From positions 12,359 to 21,044 of the forward strand of contig JAMCPC010000130.1 of the NCBI GenBank assembly GCA_023379725.1: 8,686 nt of DNA, given 5' to 3'. The translations under genes and the position numbers were made by a program. Positions 1-6,341 of this stretch are shown here, piece by piece. The notes beneath the pieces are model-generated. The model worked only from the letters and a program-made list of their open reading frames with translations. It searched no databases and was not told the origin of the DNA. This DNA comes from Actinomycetota bacterium. Lineage in GTDB: Bacteria > Actinomycetota > Acidimicrobiia > Acidimicrobiales > JAMCPL01. The first letter of the stretch is position 1. Every line of letters starts with the position of its first letter.

Positions 1-1
1 C

Positions 2-880
2 GGGTCCACCGCTTACGAAGAAGGAGGGGCTGAATATCCAGATGAGGAGTTTGAAGACTATACGGACGAGGACATCGAAAAAGTACCAAGAAGCATGATA
101 TTCACATCGGCAACCATACCACCTAGCTTCGACTCGAGACTGTCCATCCCAAAGCATGAATTTCTAGATGTAGGAACTCCTTTCGACTATTCATCACAGG
201 TAGCACTATATGTTCCACCTGCACCATTCCCTATTCCAAAAGCCAATTCCCCCGGTGCTCATGAAGCATTCCTAAAAGCATGCGAAGCTGAAATGCTGGA
301 ACTCATCTCAGCTGCAGGTGGGCGTACACTCGCATTATTTACCTCCTATGCGTCTATGAGACACGCCGTCACTACCCTGCGCGAAGCAATAACCTCTGAT
401 ATAGAGATACTATCTCAAGAAGATCCATTGAGCAGGAACGCACTTTTGGAGCGCTTCCTGACCGACGAGAGAAGTTGCCTACTGGCTACTCGCAGTTACT
501 TCCAGGGCGTAGACGTACCGGGAAGCAGTCTCTCATTGGTCATACTGGACAAGCTTCCCTTTCCCAGCCCAGTAGATCCAGTCTATAGCGCACGCCGCAA
601 CAGGGCGGCAGAACTGAAACAGAATGGATTCATGGTAGTCGATATACCTGCTACTGCCACCTTGCTGGCTCAGGCGGCCGGACGACTGATAAGACATAAG
701 GATGATAGTGGTGTAGTCGCTGTCCTGGACAGGCGCCTTGCCGATTCCAAGTACAGTTCCGTGCTGCTCTCATCACTCCCCTTCCCCGCTGAATGCCTGC
801 TGAGAAAGAGAGATGCTGCTATTGACAGGCTGAGAGAAATTGATGCTGTAAACAACCTTGTAGCCACGGGACCAAAATAG
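2..880 (+). CDS. DinG-like ATP-dependent DNA helicase, C-terminal part (cut by window edge)
   Basis: The reading frame is open from base 2 to the TAG at 878-880, so about 292 residues are visible and the true start lies outside the window. The visible part matches the second RecA-like domain of DinG/XPD-family superfamily 2 helicases, which unwind DNA 5'-3' using ATP and act in repair or R-loop and quadruplex removal. Motifs in order are FTSATI (from base 101), GRTLALFTSYASM (motif IV region), LLATRSYFQGVDVPGSSLSLVILDK (motif V region, seen in pieces) and QAAGRLIRHKDDSGVVAVLDRRL (motif VI with the arginine finger region, likewise). The Walker A motif, any Fe-S cysteines and the DEAH box would be upstream and cannot be checked. 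An acidic stretch (YEEGGAEYPDEEFEDYTDED) directly precedes the FTSATI motif. The stop is followed by a second in-frame stop (TAG, 899-901) before mshD. The family call is firm; DinG rather than a related helicase is likely. Confidence 0.88.
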   Translation, partial: GSTAYEEGGAEYPDEEFEDYTDEDIEKVPRSMIFTSATIPPSFDSRLSIPKHEFLDVGTPFDYSSQVALYVPPAPFPIPKANSPGAHEAFLKACEAEMLELISAAGGRTLALFTSYASMRHAVTTLREAITSDIEILSQEDPLSRNALLERFLTDERSCLLATRSYFQGVDVPGSSLSLVILDKLPFPSPVDPVYSARRNRAAELKQNGFMVVDIPATATLLAQAAGRLIRHKDDSGVVAVLDRRLADSKYSSVLLSSLPFPAECLLRKRDAAIDRLREIDAVNNLVATGPK

Positions 881-925
881 GTGGAACAGGCCACCAGATA
901 GCCAAAATATAGATATTCAATCAGC

Positions 926-2041
926 ATGGACAAGATAGCTATATATCCCCTTACAACTACAGACGATATAGATGATGTCATAAGCCTGTGTAAAGAATAT
1001 GAGCAGGCCAATGGACACCTACCCTTGAATGACCAATCATGGATAGAGTTACACGGCAGCAGGGATACTTCTACCGCTAATATCTTGATAGGATATGTTG
1101 TACGAAATACACAAAGCAATGAGATTGTTGCATACCTCCACCTGTCCGCGCATACAGCCGGCTCTACTATAGAGGTAGTAGCAAATAGTGCATTAATGGG
1201 CAGCGAAGAGATAGTAGAAAGGTTGATCAAGCGATGCCTGTCCGACCTGGAAGCTGATCAGTATCCGCTCTATCTGTGGGTAGCTTCCCCGGATGCCTAC
1301 CTCTCAAAGGTGGCTGAGTCATTGGGCATGTCGAAGCACCGAGAACTCTACCAGATGCGAAAGCTGCTGTCAGCAGAGGCAATCAGTCAGGCTGCCATGA
1401 GAGATGTGGAAAACAAGGAAGGTACTCTCAGTACGATGGGTATTGGCTGCTCAGCCAGTAAAGTAGATCGAGATGAAATAGAGGGTGCGAAAAGTAGTAG
1501 TACAAGAAGTGCGAACAGCGCAAGAAGTGATAGCAGTAATAAGACTATCGAGGACGCATCTGGGCGAATACTTCTATTTAGGGCATTCCAGCCAGGCAGG
1601 GATGAAGCATCCTGGCTGACATTGAATAACCGATGCTTTGCTGAGCACCCCGATCAGGCCAACTGGACAATAGACGATCTGGCGGCACGTGAAAACGAGC
1701 CATGGTTCGACCCGGATGGGTTCATACTATGCGAATACGACGGCAATCTGGCAGGATCATGCTGGACTAAAATCCATTCGGCAACGGGGCCAGACAGGCA
1801 GCCTGCAGGTGAAATCTATGTCATATGCACAAATCCGGAATATCAGGGCAGCGGCATCGGGAAATTACTCCTACAAGCAGGACTGAATTACTTTGAGAAG
1901 CACTCCTTACCGGTTGCAATGCTATACGTAGAATCCACCAACGAGTCAGCTCTAGCGCTCTACCGCCACCATGGATTCTCGCTTCACTCAATCACCACCC
2001 AGTACGTAATAAATACCAGGCCCAGCCACCTAATTGGCTGA
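926..2041 (+). CDS. mshD: Mycothiol synthase (MshD), tandem GNAT acetyltransferase
   Basis: MshD acetylates Cys-GlcN-Ins with acetyl-CoA in the cytoplasm, the last step of mycothiol synthesis. The C-terminal GNAT domain (about residues 214-365) carries family landmarks: LNNRCFAEHPDQANW (233-247), EPWFDPDGF, WTKIH (280-284), EIYVICTNPEYQGSGIGKLL (296-315) with the acetyl-CoA loop Q307-G312, and LYVESTNESALALYRHHGF (333-351). The N-terminal GNAT-like half (1-150) lacks a recognisable QxxGxG/A loop and may be structural only. The two halves are joined by a long polar, Ser-rich linker (about 152-213) with an 18 bp near-repeat. At 371 residues it is longer than the roughly 300-320 usual for the family, and the linker explains the excess. 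The ATG at 926 is the first start after the in-frame TAG at 899-901. No good Shine-Dalgarno precedes it; an A/T-rich TATAGATATT (908-917) might be a -10 box for a very short leader. It lies 45 bp after the helicase gene and may share its transcript. Confidence 0.9.
   Translation: MDKIAIYPLTTTDDIDDVISLCKEYEQANGHLPLNDQSWIELHGSRDTSTANILIGYVVRNTQSNEIVAYLHLSAHTAGSTIEVVANSALMGSEEIVERLIKRCLSDLEADQYPLYLWVASPDAYLSKVAESLGMSKHRELYQMRKLLSAEAISQAAMRDVENKEGTLSTMGIGCSASKVDRDEIEGAKSSSTRSANSARSDSSNKTIEDASGRILLFRAFQPGRDEASWLTLNNRCFAEHPDQANWTIDDLAARENEPWFDPDGFILCEYDGNLAGSCWTKIHSATGPDRQPAGEIYVICTNPEYQGSGIGKLLLQAGLNYFEKHSLPVAMLYVESTNESALALYRHHGFSLHSITTQYVINTRPSHLIG
1503..1538 (+). repeat. 18 bp tandem near-repeat in the mshD linker
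   Basis: Two adjacent 18 bp units (1503-1520 and 1521-1538) share the identical start CAAGAAGTG and match at 13 of 18 positions by eye. In the mshD frame the shared part falls on R194-S195 and R200-S201 in the Ser-rich linker between the two GNAT domains. The period is a multiple of three, so the frame is kept. It looks like an old slipped-strand duplication. Confidence 0.6.
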
Positions 2042-2074
2042 TGTAATGATGTCACAACCAGCCGGGACAACCAG

Positions 2075-2148
2075 TCGGGAAGGCGGGATTTGAACCCGCG
2101 ACCTCAGCGTCCCAAACGCTGCGCGCTACCAAACTACGCTACTTCCCG
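2075..2148 (-). tRNA. tRNA-Pro (anticodon UGG)
   Basis: The - strand folds as a complete 74 nt cloverleaf. The acceptor stem is CGGGAAG/CTTCCCG, the D arm contains TTTGGTAGC with the GG pair, the anticodon stem is CAGCG/CGCTG with loop TTTGGGA, and the T arm is GCGGG-TTCAAAT-CCCGC. The anticodon TGG is at 2112-2114 (read on the - strand), with G37 next to it as expected for proline. Proline identity features C1-G72 and A73 are present. The 3' CCA is not encoded (the next bases are CTG), so a CCA-adding enzyme is needed. The gene faces the 3' end of mshD, 33 bp away. No integrase or att-like repeat adjoins it. Confidence 0.96.
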
Positions 2149-2171
2149 CCGTAACCATTGATTACATGAAC

Positions 2172-2177
2172 ATTATA
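2172..2177 (-). promoter_or_regulatory. Putative -10 box of the tRNA-Pro gene
   Basis: A perfect TATAAT on the - strand ends 23 bp before the tRNA 5' end, giving a predicted transcript start about 17 nt upstream of the mature tRNA. No good -35 hexamer lies 16-18 bp upstream. Instead a perfect inverted repeat (CGCAA-TT-TTGCG, 2179-2190) starts one base upstream of the hexamer, in the spacer. Position and sequence support a promoter; no transcription data are available. Confidence 0.5.
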
Positions 2178-2178
2178 C

Positions 2179-2190
2179 CGCAATTTTGCG
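2179..2190. repeat. 12 bp perfect inverted repeat CGCAATTTTGCG beside the tRNA-Pro -10 box
   Basis: Two 5 bp arms (CGCAA and TTGCG) surround a TT centre. The dyad occupies the spacer of the putative tRNA-Pro promoter, where a bound protein would block RNA polymerase or a DNA distortion could affect it. It has no T-run and is too short for a strong terminator. It may be chance in an A/T-rich spacer. Confidence 0.4.
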
Positions 2191-2329
2191 TTCCGACATA
2201 ATATCTTATTCCTGGCTTTGACAAAATAACCTCCTACGATACTACTATCAGCGAGACTAACCTACCCTGAACCTGCACGCTATAGACTGTATATCTTATT
2301 GTTCTACGCTAATCAGCTAAAAGCATGTA

Positions 2330-3055
2330 CTACAATCCGCGACCATAACCCAATCCATGGCCTATACCCCAAGCAGCTGAGGCCACAACGGCAGTCACCA
2401 CCAGCTGACGTGCTGCGGACATAATTACTCTTCGACCAGTGAACCAACCCAATACAGCCCCGACTATAATAGCAGTAAGGGCTGCTGCACATACAGACCA
2501 GATAGTGGCCGCCAACCCTCCATCAAACACCCAAGGCAGCAAAGGCACGGCAGCTCCCACTGCAAACGATAGAAACGATGCCACTGATGCAAGTACCGGC
2601 GAGCCGAGGGAGCTCGGGTCGATGCCAAGTTCCTCACGTGCATGCATTTCGAGTGCCAGTTCGGGCTTGCTCATGGCCTCTTCAGCTATTTTTATTGACA
2701 ATTCCTTGCTGAAACCACGGCTTTCATAGGTTGCTGCCAACTCTCTAAGCTCGTCATCATGATAATCAGTAATTGCTTCCCTCTCCACCGATAGTTCACG
2801 CTGAAGCAATTCTTTCTGGGCTTTCATCGATATCAACTCCCCTGCACCCATTGAAAATGCACCCGCTACAAGCCCAGCAAGACCAGCCAGACGCACAATC
2901 CCTGCCGCCGGATGCGCTCCTACCACACCAAGGATCAAGGATATATTCGTCACCAATCCGTCACTGATACCAAATACAGCTGCTCTGGCACCGCCAGACT
3001 GCACATTGCGATGGTGATGTTCGTATGCTTGATCTTCAACCATCTTGATCTTCAA
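2330..3055 (-). CDS. VIT1/CCC1-family Fe2+/Mn2+ membrane transporter
   Basis: This is an integral membrane protein of the vacuolar iron transporter family, which moves ferrous iron or manganese across the membrane, likely for detoxification or homeostasis. Residue numbers count from the TTG at 3055. Family features are the HHH start (13-15) and AAVFGISDGLVTNISLILGV (25-44) with the TM1 aspartate D32. Next comes AGAFSMGAGELISMKAQKEL (64-83) with the TM2 metal-site residues M69 and E73. A Glu-rich cytoplasmic metal-binding helical region follows (about 84-145, ending MHAREELGI). Three hydrophobic segments then end the protein (about 152-175, 182-205, 215-232). About 240 residues is normal. The start is uncertain: TTG at 3055 gives 241 residues and ATG at 3043 gives 237. 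ATG at 3043 is preferred, because bases 3044-3059 are an exact tandem copy of the start region (see separate entry). It lies 47-60 bp downstream of thiL and is probably cotranscribed with it. The substrate (Fe or Mn) cannot be told from sequence. Confidence 0.88.
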   Translation of the reverse strand: MKIKMVEDQAYEHHHRNVQSGGARAAVFGISDGLVTNISLILGVVGAHPAAGIVRLAGLAGLVAGAFSMGAGELISMKAQKELLQRELSVEREAITDYHDDELRELAATYESRGFSKELSIKIAEEAMSKPELALEMHAREELGIDPSSLGSPVLASVASFLSFAVGAAVPLLPWVFDGGLAATIWSVCAAALTAIIVGAVLGWFTGRRVIMSAARQLVVTAVVASAAWGIGHGLGYGRGL

Positions 3056-3059
3056 CCAT
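3028..3059 (-). repeat. Perfect 16 bp tandem duplication over the VIT gene start codon
   Basis: The unit ATGGTTGAAGATCAAG occurs twice without a gap on the - strand (3059-3044 and 3043-3028). Each copy carries an ATG. The ATG at 3043 is in frame with the transporter. The ATG at 3059 is in another frame and reads only seven codons (MVEDQDG) to a TGA at 3038-3036, which lies past the real start. Loss of one unit would leave a single in-frame ATG. Sixteen is not a multiple of three, so copy number changes which start leads to the protein. Confidence 0.95.
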
Positions 3060-3067
3060 AGATGAGC

Positions 3068-3073
3068 ATAATA
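3068..3073 (-). promoter_or_regulatory. Possible -10 box TATTAT just before the VIT gene
   Basis: TATTAT on the - strand ends 8 nt before the ATG at 3059. This TAnnnT spacing is typical of leaderless actinobacterial genes, where transcription starts at or next to the start codon. No Shine-Dalgarno is visible before 3059. If used, the mRNA would begin at the decoy ATG rather than the in-frame one. Prediction only; readthrough from thiL could also supply the transcript. Confidence 0.3.
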
Positions 3074-3102
3074 GCAGCATAGTGGAGTCAGTGGGTTCCA
3101 TA

Positions 3103-4146
3103 TTAGAGCAAATGAGTAAATCCATACGGCGGCAATGGTTTGCCGGCCAGACGAATCTCACCCGGGGTATCAGTACATACACCTATCTGTACTGGCATAG
3201 AGAGCCCCATTGAAGAGAACGCCTCCATCAGACGATCCGGCTCTCCTGTAGCTATAAGCAACTCATAATCCTCTCCCCCACCAAGAGCATCATCCAATGT
3301 GGCACCAGTAAATACGGGAACATGTTCTATTTCAGCTCCGACACCTGAAGCAGCCATCATCCTGTGGATGTCCAGCGCCAGGCCGTCAGATACATCCAAC
3401 ATGGCATCCACCCCGGCAATACCAGCAGCTTTTCCCTCTGCTATATGTGCCTCGGGTCGGCGGTATTTAGCGATCGCAGCACTATAGATCATGTTACGAT
3501 TGTCACATCCACCCTCGTTGCGAGCATCGCATCCACCCTCGTTATGACCATCAGCACTATCTTCGTCTACAGGAATGGCATCAACATCCAGCTGAACACC
3601 ATCATGCTTTAACAGCCTAAGGCCATAAGCTGAACCACCCAGAGAACCAGTTACATACAACAGATCACCAGGATGCGCACCACTGCGTAATACCGGCCGG
3701 ACTCCATCGGGCATCAAACCGATTACCGTTACAGAGATCACCAGATCACCGCCGCTGCTCATATCGCCGCCGACAATCGAGCAATCATACCGGCCTGCCG
3801 CCTGAATCAATCCATCATAGAGTCGTTCGATATCTATTCCGTGACCGCACGACAGGCCGACCAGACAACGTAAGGGCTTACCGCCCATAGCGGCAATATC
3901 GGATACCGCTGTAGCAAGAGCTTTCCAGCCAATATCAGAAGGTGTCGAAAGATCAAAATCAAAGTGGACACCCTCTACCGAGAGATCCACCGATACGAGC
4001 AGTGCGTGACCATGTATATCAATTACGGCTGCATCGTCTCCAAACCAGACTTCACTACCTGGACCTCTTGGAAGCAGGCCCTCTATCTGTTCCAGTAACT
4101 CCATCTCACCGTGCATCTCCGGTTCATCGGGTAGCATCTTATCCAT
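3103..4146 (-). CDS. thiL: Thiamine-monophosphate kinase (ThiL)
   Basis: ThiL phosphorylates thiamine monophosphate with ATP to the cofactor thiamine diphosphate in the cytoplasm, as the last step of the pathway. The full PurM/AIR-synthase-like fold is represented. Motifs are GDDAAV (36-41), VSVDLSVEGVHFD (51-63), ATAVSDIAAMGGKP (78-91), IVGGDMSSGGDLVISVTVIG (124-143), RSGAHPGDLLYVTGSLGG (154-171), DVSDGLALDIHRMM (251-264) and GGGEDYELL (289-297). These Asp-rich motifs bind Mg-ATP and TMP. The 347 residues are a little long, because of an insert at about 192-219 with an 8-residue tandem repeat containing Cys. The chosen ATG at 4146 has no clear Shine-Dalgarno but has TAGGTT (4158-4153) 6 nt upstream, which fits a leaderless -10. 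In-frame ATGs at 4137, 4116 and 4104 are alternatives, and the conserved domain starts only near residue 15. The VIT transporter gene follows. No TPP riboswitch core is visible upstream. Confidence 0.94.
   Translation of the reverse strand: MDKMLPDEPEMHGEMELLEQIEGLLPRGPGSEVWFGDDAAVIDIHGHALLVSVDLSVEGVHFDFDLSTPSDIGWKALATAVSDIAAMGGKPLRCLVGLSCGHGIDIERLYDGLIQAAGRYDCSIVGGDMSSGGDLVISVTVIGLMPDGVRPVLRSGAHPGDLLYVTGSLGGSAYGLRLLKHDGVQLDVDAIPVDEDSADGHNEGGCDARNEGGCDNRNMIYSAAIAKYRRPEAHIAEGKAAGIAGVDAMLDVSDGLALDIHRMMAASGVGAEIEHVPVFTGATLDDALGGGEDYELLIATGEPDRLMEAFSSMGLSMPVQIGVCTDTPGEIRLAGKPLPPYGFTHLL
3496..3543 (-). repeat. 24 bp tandem repeat (8-residue units) inside thiL
   Basis: Two adjacent 24 bp units (3520-3543 and 3496-3519) match at 19 of 24 positions and share the 15-base core CATCCACCCTCGTT plus flanking bases. 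They encode NEGGCDAR and NEGGCDNR (ThiL residues 202-217). A third, decayed unit may precede them (3544-3567, DEDSADGH, 13 of 24 matches). The repeat sits where ThiL proteins normally have a short loop before the RRPEAHIAEG segment, so it is probably surface-exposed and tolerated. Confidence 0.85.
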
Positions 4147-4167
4147 GCATACAACCTACACCAGGCT

Positions 4168-4203
4168 GATAGCGATCTGTCGCGTAAATAGCGTGACGCT
4201 ATC
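4168..4203. promoter_or_regulatory. Possible operator: ATAGCG half-sites and dyad upstream of thiL
   Basis: ATAGCG occurs at 4169-4174 and 4188-4193, and its reverse complement CGCTAT at 4197-4202. The last two form a perfect dyad with a 3 bp centre (TGA). The first pairs with the last as a 7 bp inverted repeat (GATAGCG/CGCTATC). The cluster lies 22-57 bp before the thiL ATG, where a repressor or activator could act. No known regulator motif is recognised. Confidence 0.35.
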
Positions 4204-4381
4204 CACTGCCTGGAATCAAGGATAAGAGCCGGTGAACTACGAGAGCATGGCACAACCAGAAAAAGCACCATGCAACCAGTAGGTGAACCTTGGTCGTCCA
4301 TAAGCCATGACATCCGGGATCCGAGTTGCCTTCATGCACGCTATAGGCTAACATTCGATAATAGTCATTGATTGACTTGAT

Positions 4382-4387
4382 TATAAT
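4382..4387 (+). promoter_or_regulatory. Putative -10 box of pckG
   Basis: A perfect TATAAT lies 108 bp before the pckG start. It is preceded by a direct repeat TTGATT-GAC-TTGATT (4368-4382) but not by a clear -35 at 16-18 bp. A second candidate, TATAAA at 4470-4475, is too close to the Shine-Dalgarno to be convincing. If the TATAAT is used, the leader is about 100 nt and includes the foldable segment at 4410-4437. Confidence 0.35.
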
Positions 4388-4483
4388 GCGTTAGCAGTTT
4401 TTTCTTTTCGAGCCCCAGCTTGGGCAACCGGTAGCTCAAGAGGTGATACTGCATAATGGGAACGTGCGTTATAAAACTATTTT

Positions 4484-4489
4484 AAGGAG
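4484..4489 (+). promoter_or_regulatory. pckG Shine-Dalgarno AAGGAG
   Basis: AAGGAG ends 5 nt before the ATG at 4495 and decides that start. A nearer ATG at 4491 overlaps the spacer and is in another frame. This is the only strong ribosome binding site before a gene in the window, suggesting high expression of pckG relative to its neighbours. Confidence 0.8.
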
Positions 4490-4494
4490 AATGT

Positions 4495-6288
4495 ATGACA
4501 TTTACACATAATGAAAAGCTGGAGAGCTGGGTAAATGAAGTTGCACATCTAACAAAGCCCGACCGCATCCAATGGTGTGACGGTTCGGACAAAGAGCGTG
4601 CCGAACTTATCGAGGTACTCGAAAAGAGTAGAACGATCAGGCAGCTATCAACCGAGCTAAGGCCGGACTCATACTGGTGCGCATCAGATCCTGCGGATAC
4701 TGCACGAGTGGAAGACAGGACGTTTATCTGCTCCAAGGACAAAAATGATGCAGGGCCTACAAACAACTGGGAAGATCCAGATAAAATGAAGGCTACTCTT
4801 ACCAGGCTGTTCAATGGCTCTATGCGCGGCCGGACAATGTATGTGGTTCCATTCTCAATGGGTCCGGTGGGTTCCAAGTTGTCAGCATTGGGAGTAGAAA
4901 TAACGGATTCTGCTTATGTAGCTCTTTCCATGGGAATTATGACTCACATGGGGAAAGAGGCATTGGATGCCATAGACAAAGAAGGGGACTTCGTTCCATG
5001 CCTGCACTCTGTCGGTGCTCCATTAGAGCCGGGGCAGGATGATGTACCGTGGCCATGTGATGCAAACAACAAATATATCGTCCACTTCCCAGAGACTCGT
5101 GAGATATGGTCGTATGGCTCTGGATATGGTGGAAACGCTCTATTGGGTAAGAAATGCTACGCCCTTCGCATTGCGTCGGTCATGGCACGTGATGAAGGTT
5201 GGCTGGCCGAGCACATGCTCATACTCAAACTTACTTCCCCAGAAGGAAAGGTGTATTACATTACAGGAGCATTTCCCTCAGCATGTGGTAAGACAAATCT
5301 GGCAATGATAGTACCGACAATCCCAGGATGGACAGCACAGACGATTGGCGATGATATATGTTGGATGCGCTTTGGCGAAGATGGTAGACTGTATGCGATC
5401 AATCCTGAAGCAGGTTTCTTCGGTGTCGCACCGGGTACGAACAGTACTACTAATCCTAATGCAATGGAGACAATGCGGTCGTCTACCATCTTTACTAATA
5501 CTGCACTGACTGACGATGGTGACATCTGGTGGGAAGGTATGACGTCAGATCCACCTGCCCACCTCACCGATTGGAAGGAAGAGGATTGGACGCCGGCCAA
5601 AGGCACCCCAGCTGCACATCCCAACGCCCGCTTTACAGTACGTGCAGACAACAACCCCGTATGTGCACCCGAATGGCTGGATCCAAAGGGTGTCCCGATC
5701 TCAGCAATACTCTTTGGAGGAAGGCGCGCTTCCACCGTACCTCTTATTACCCAATCATTCAACTGGAAGCATGGTGTATTCATTGGATCAGCGATGGCAT
5801 CAGAGACAACAGCTGCCGCTACGGGAGAAGTAGGCAAAGTAAGGAGAGATCCCTTTGCTATGTTGCCATTCTGTGGTTACAACATGGCTGACTACTTCGC
5901 TCACTGGCTGGACATTGGAAGTAGTACTGATCCAGACAAACTCCCTAAGATCTTCTATGTAAACTGGTTCCGCAAAGACTCTGAAGGTCATTTCATGTGG
6001 CCAGGATATGGAGAGAACTCAAGGGTTCTCAAGTGGATTACTGAACGAATAGAGGGAGTCGGCAATGCAACAGAGACAGCTATAGGCTATGTCCCAGGAG
6101 ATGGAGCAATTGATCTCAATGGTATTGACATCACACAGGAAACGATGAACAAACTCTCTGATGTAGATAGAGCAGCATGGATTGACGAGCTGGCACTAAT
6201 TCGCGAGCACTACGCACAGTTTGGAGATCGGTTGCCCACAGAGCTGGCTGAACAGCTTGATACCCTTGAGCAAAAGCTCAATAAATAG
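4495..6288 (+). CDS. pckG: Phosphoenolpyruvate carboxykinase, GTP-dependent (PckG)
   Basis: PckG interconverts oxaloacetate plus GTP with phosphoenolpyruvate, GDP and CO2 in the cytoplasm, feeding gluconeogenesis or, in reverse, anaplerosis. At 597 residues it has the normal length of the GTP-type family, not the roughly 530 of the ATP type. Visible landmarks are TARVEDRTFI (69-78) with the substrate arginine R71, YGSGYGGNALLGKKCYALRI (207-226) with the metal-site lysine, and GWLAEHML with H240. The kinase loop FPSACGKTN (260-268) follows, with the mobile reactive cysteine C264 and K266, then the GDD metal aspartates (285-287). Further on are ILFGGRRASTVPL (405-417) and the nucleotide-site segment NWFRKDSEGHF with MWPGYGENSRVL (490-512). 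No key residue appears missing. The start is fixed by AAGGAG. It is transcribed alone, divergent from thiL and convergent with hyfB (53 bp apart). The leader may be regulatory. The call is very secure. Confidence 0.98.
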   Translation: MTFTHNEKLESWVNEVAHLTKPDRIQWCDGSDKERAELIEVLEKSRTIRQLSTELRPDSYWCASDPADTARVEDRTFICSKDKNDAGPTNNWEDPDKMKATLTRLFNGSMRGRTMYVVPFSMGPVGSKLSALGVEITDSAYVALSMGIMTHMGKEALDAIDKEGDFVPCLHSVGAPLEPGQDDVPWPCDANNKYIVHFPETREIWSYGSGYGGNALLGKKCYALRIASVMARDEGWLAEHMLILKLTSPEGKVYYITGAFPSACGKTNLAMIVPTIPGWTAQTIGDDICWMRFGEDGRLYAINPEAGFFGVAPGTNSTTNPNAMETMRSSTIFTNTALTDDGDIWWEGMTSDPPAHLTDWKEEDWTPAKGTPAAHPNARFTVRADNNPVCAPEWLDPKGVPISAILFGGRRASTVPLITQSFNWKHGVFIGSAMASETTAAATGEVGKVRRDPFAMLPFCGYNMADYFAHWLDIGSSTDPDKLPKIFYVNWFRKDSEGHFMWPGYGENSRVLKWITERIEGVGNATETAIGYVPGDGAIDLNGIDITQETMNKLSDVDRAAWIDELALIREHYAQFGDRLPTELAEQLDTLEQKLNK

Positions 6289-6341
6289 ATGCCTAATAAC
6301 AGCCGTAGATAATCGTAGTACACACTCACTCACGAAGAGGA

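Larger units (their letters stand above)
4147..4494. other. Divergent intergenic region between thiL and pckG
   Basis: These 348 bp separate the divergent starts of thiL and pckG, so both promoters should be here. Open frames crossing it are short, overlap thiL antisense or lack conserved features, and I see no RNA gene. It holds an ATAGCG dyad near thiL (4168-4203), a TATAAT at 4382-4387, a T-rich tract (4398-4408), a foldable segment (4410-4437) and the pckG Shine-Dalgarno (4484-4489). The middle (about 4204-4350) shows nothing I can assign. Confidence 0.7.

Noticed and set aside
841..926. Helicase-MshD fusion, as both are in the same frame
   Set aside because: Two in-frame stops (878-880 and 899-901) separate them, and MshD starts normally at 926.
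670..1230. 186-residue open frame on the - strand across the helicase/mshD junction
   Set aside because: It is antisense to two clearly conserved genes and its translation shows no family motif or sensible domain pattern.
2218..2248. TTGACA (2218-2223) followed by TACTAT as a + strand promoter
   Set aside because: The spacing is 19 bp, the -10 is poor, and no + strand gene follows; it points into the 3' end of the VIT gene.
2075..2329. tRNA-Pro as an integration site for a mobile element
   Set aside because: No duplicated tRNA 3' end, integrase or foreign-looking gene is present nearby.
4147..4494. TPP riboswitch before thiL
   Set aside because: The conserved CUGAGA and ACCUGAU-type segments are not seen on the - strand, and the leader appears very short.
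5256..5837. 193-residue open frame on the - strand inside pckG
   Set aside because: It lies fully opposite the most conserved part of pckG, including the kinase loop, so it is a shadow of that gene.
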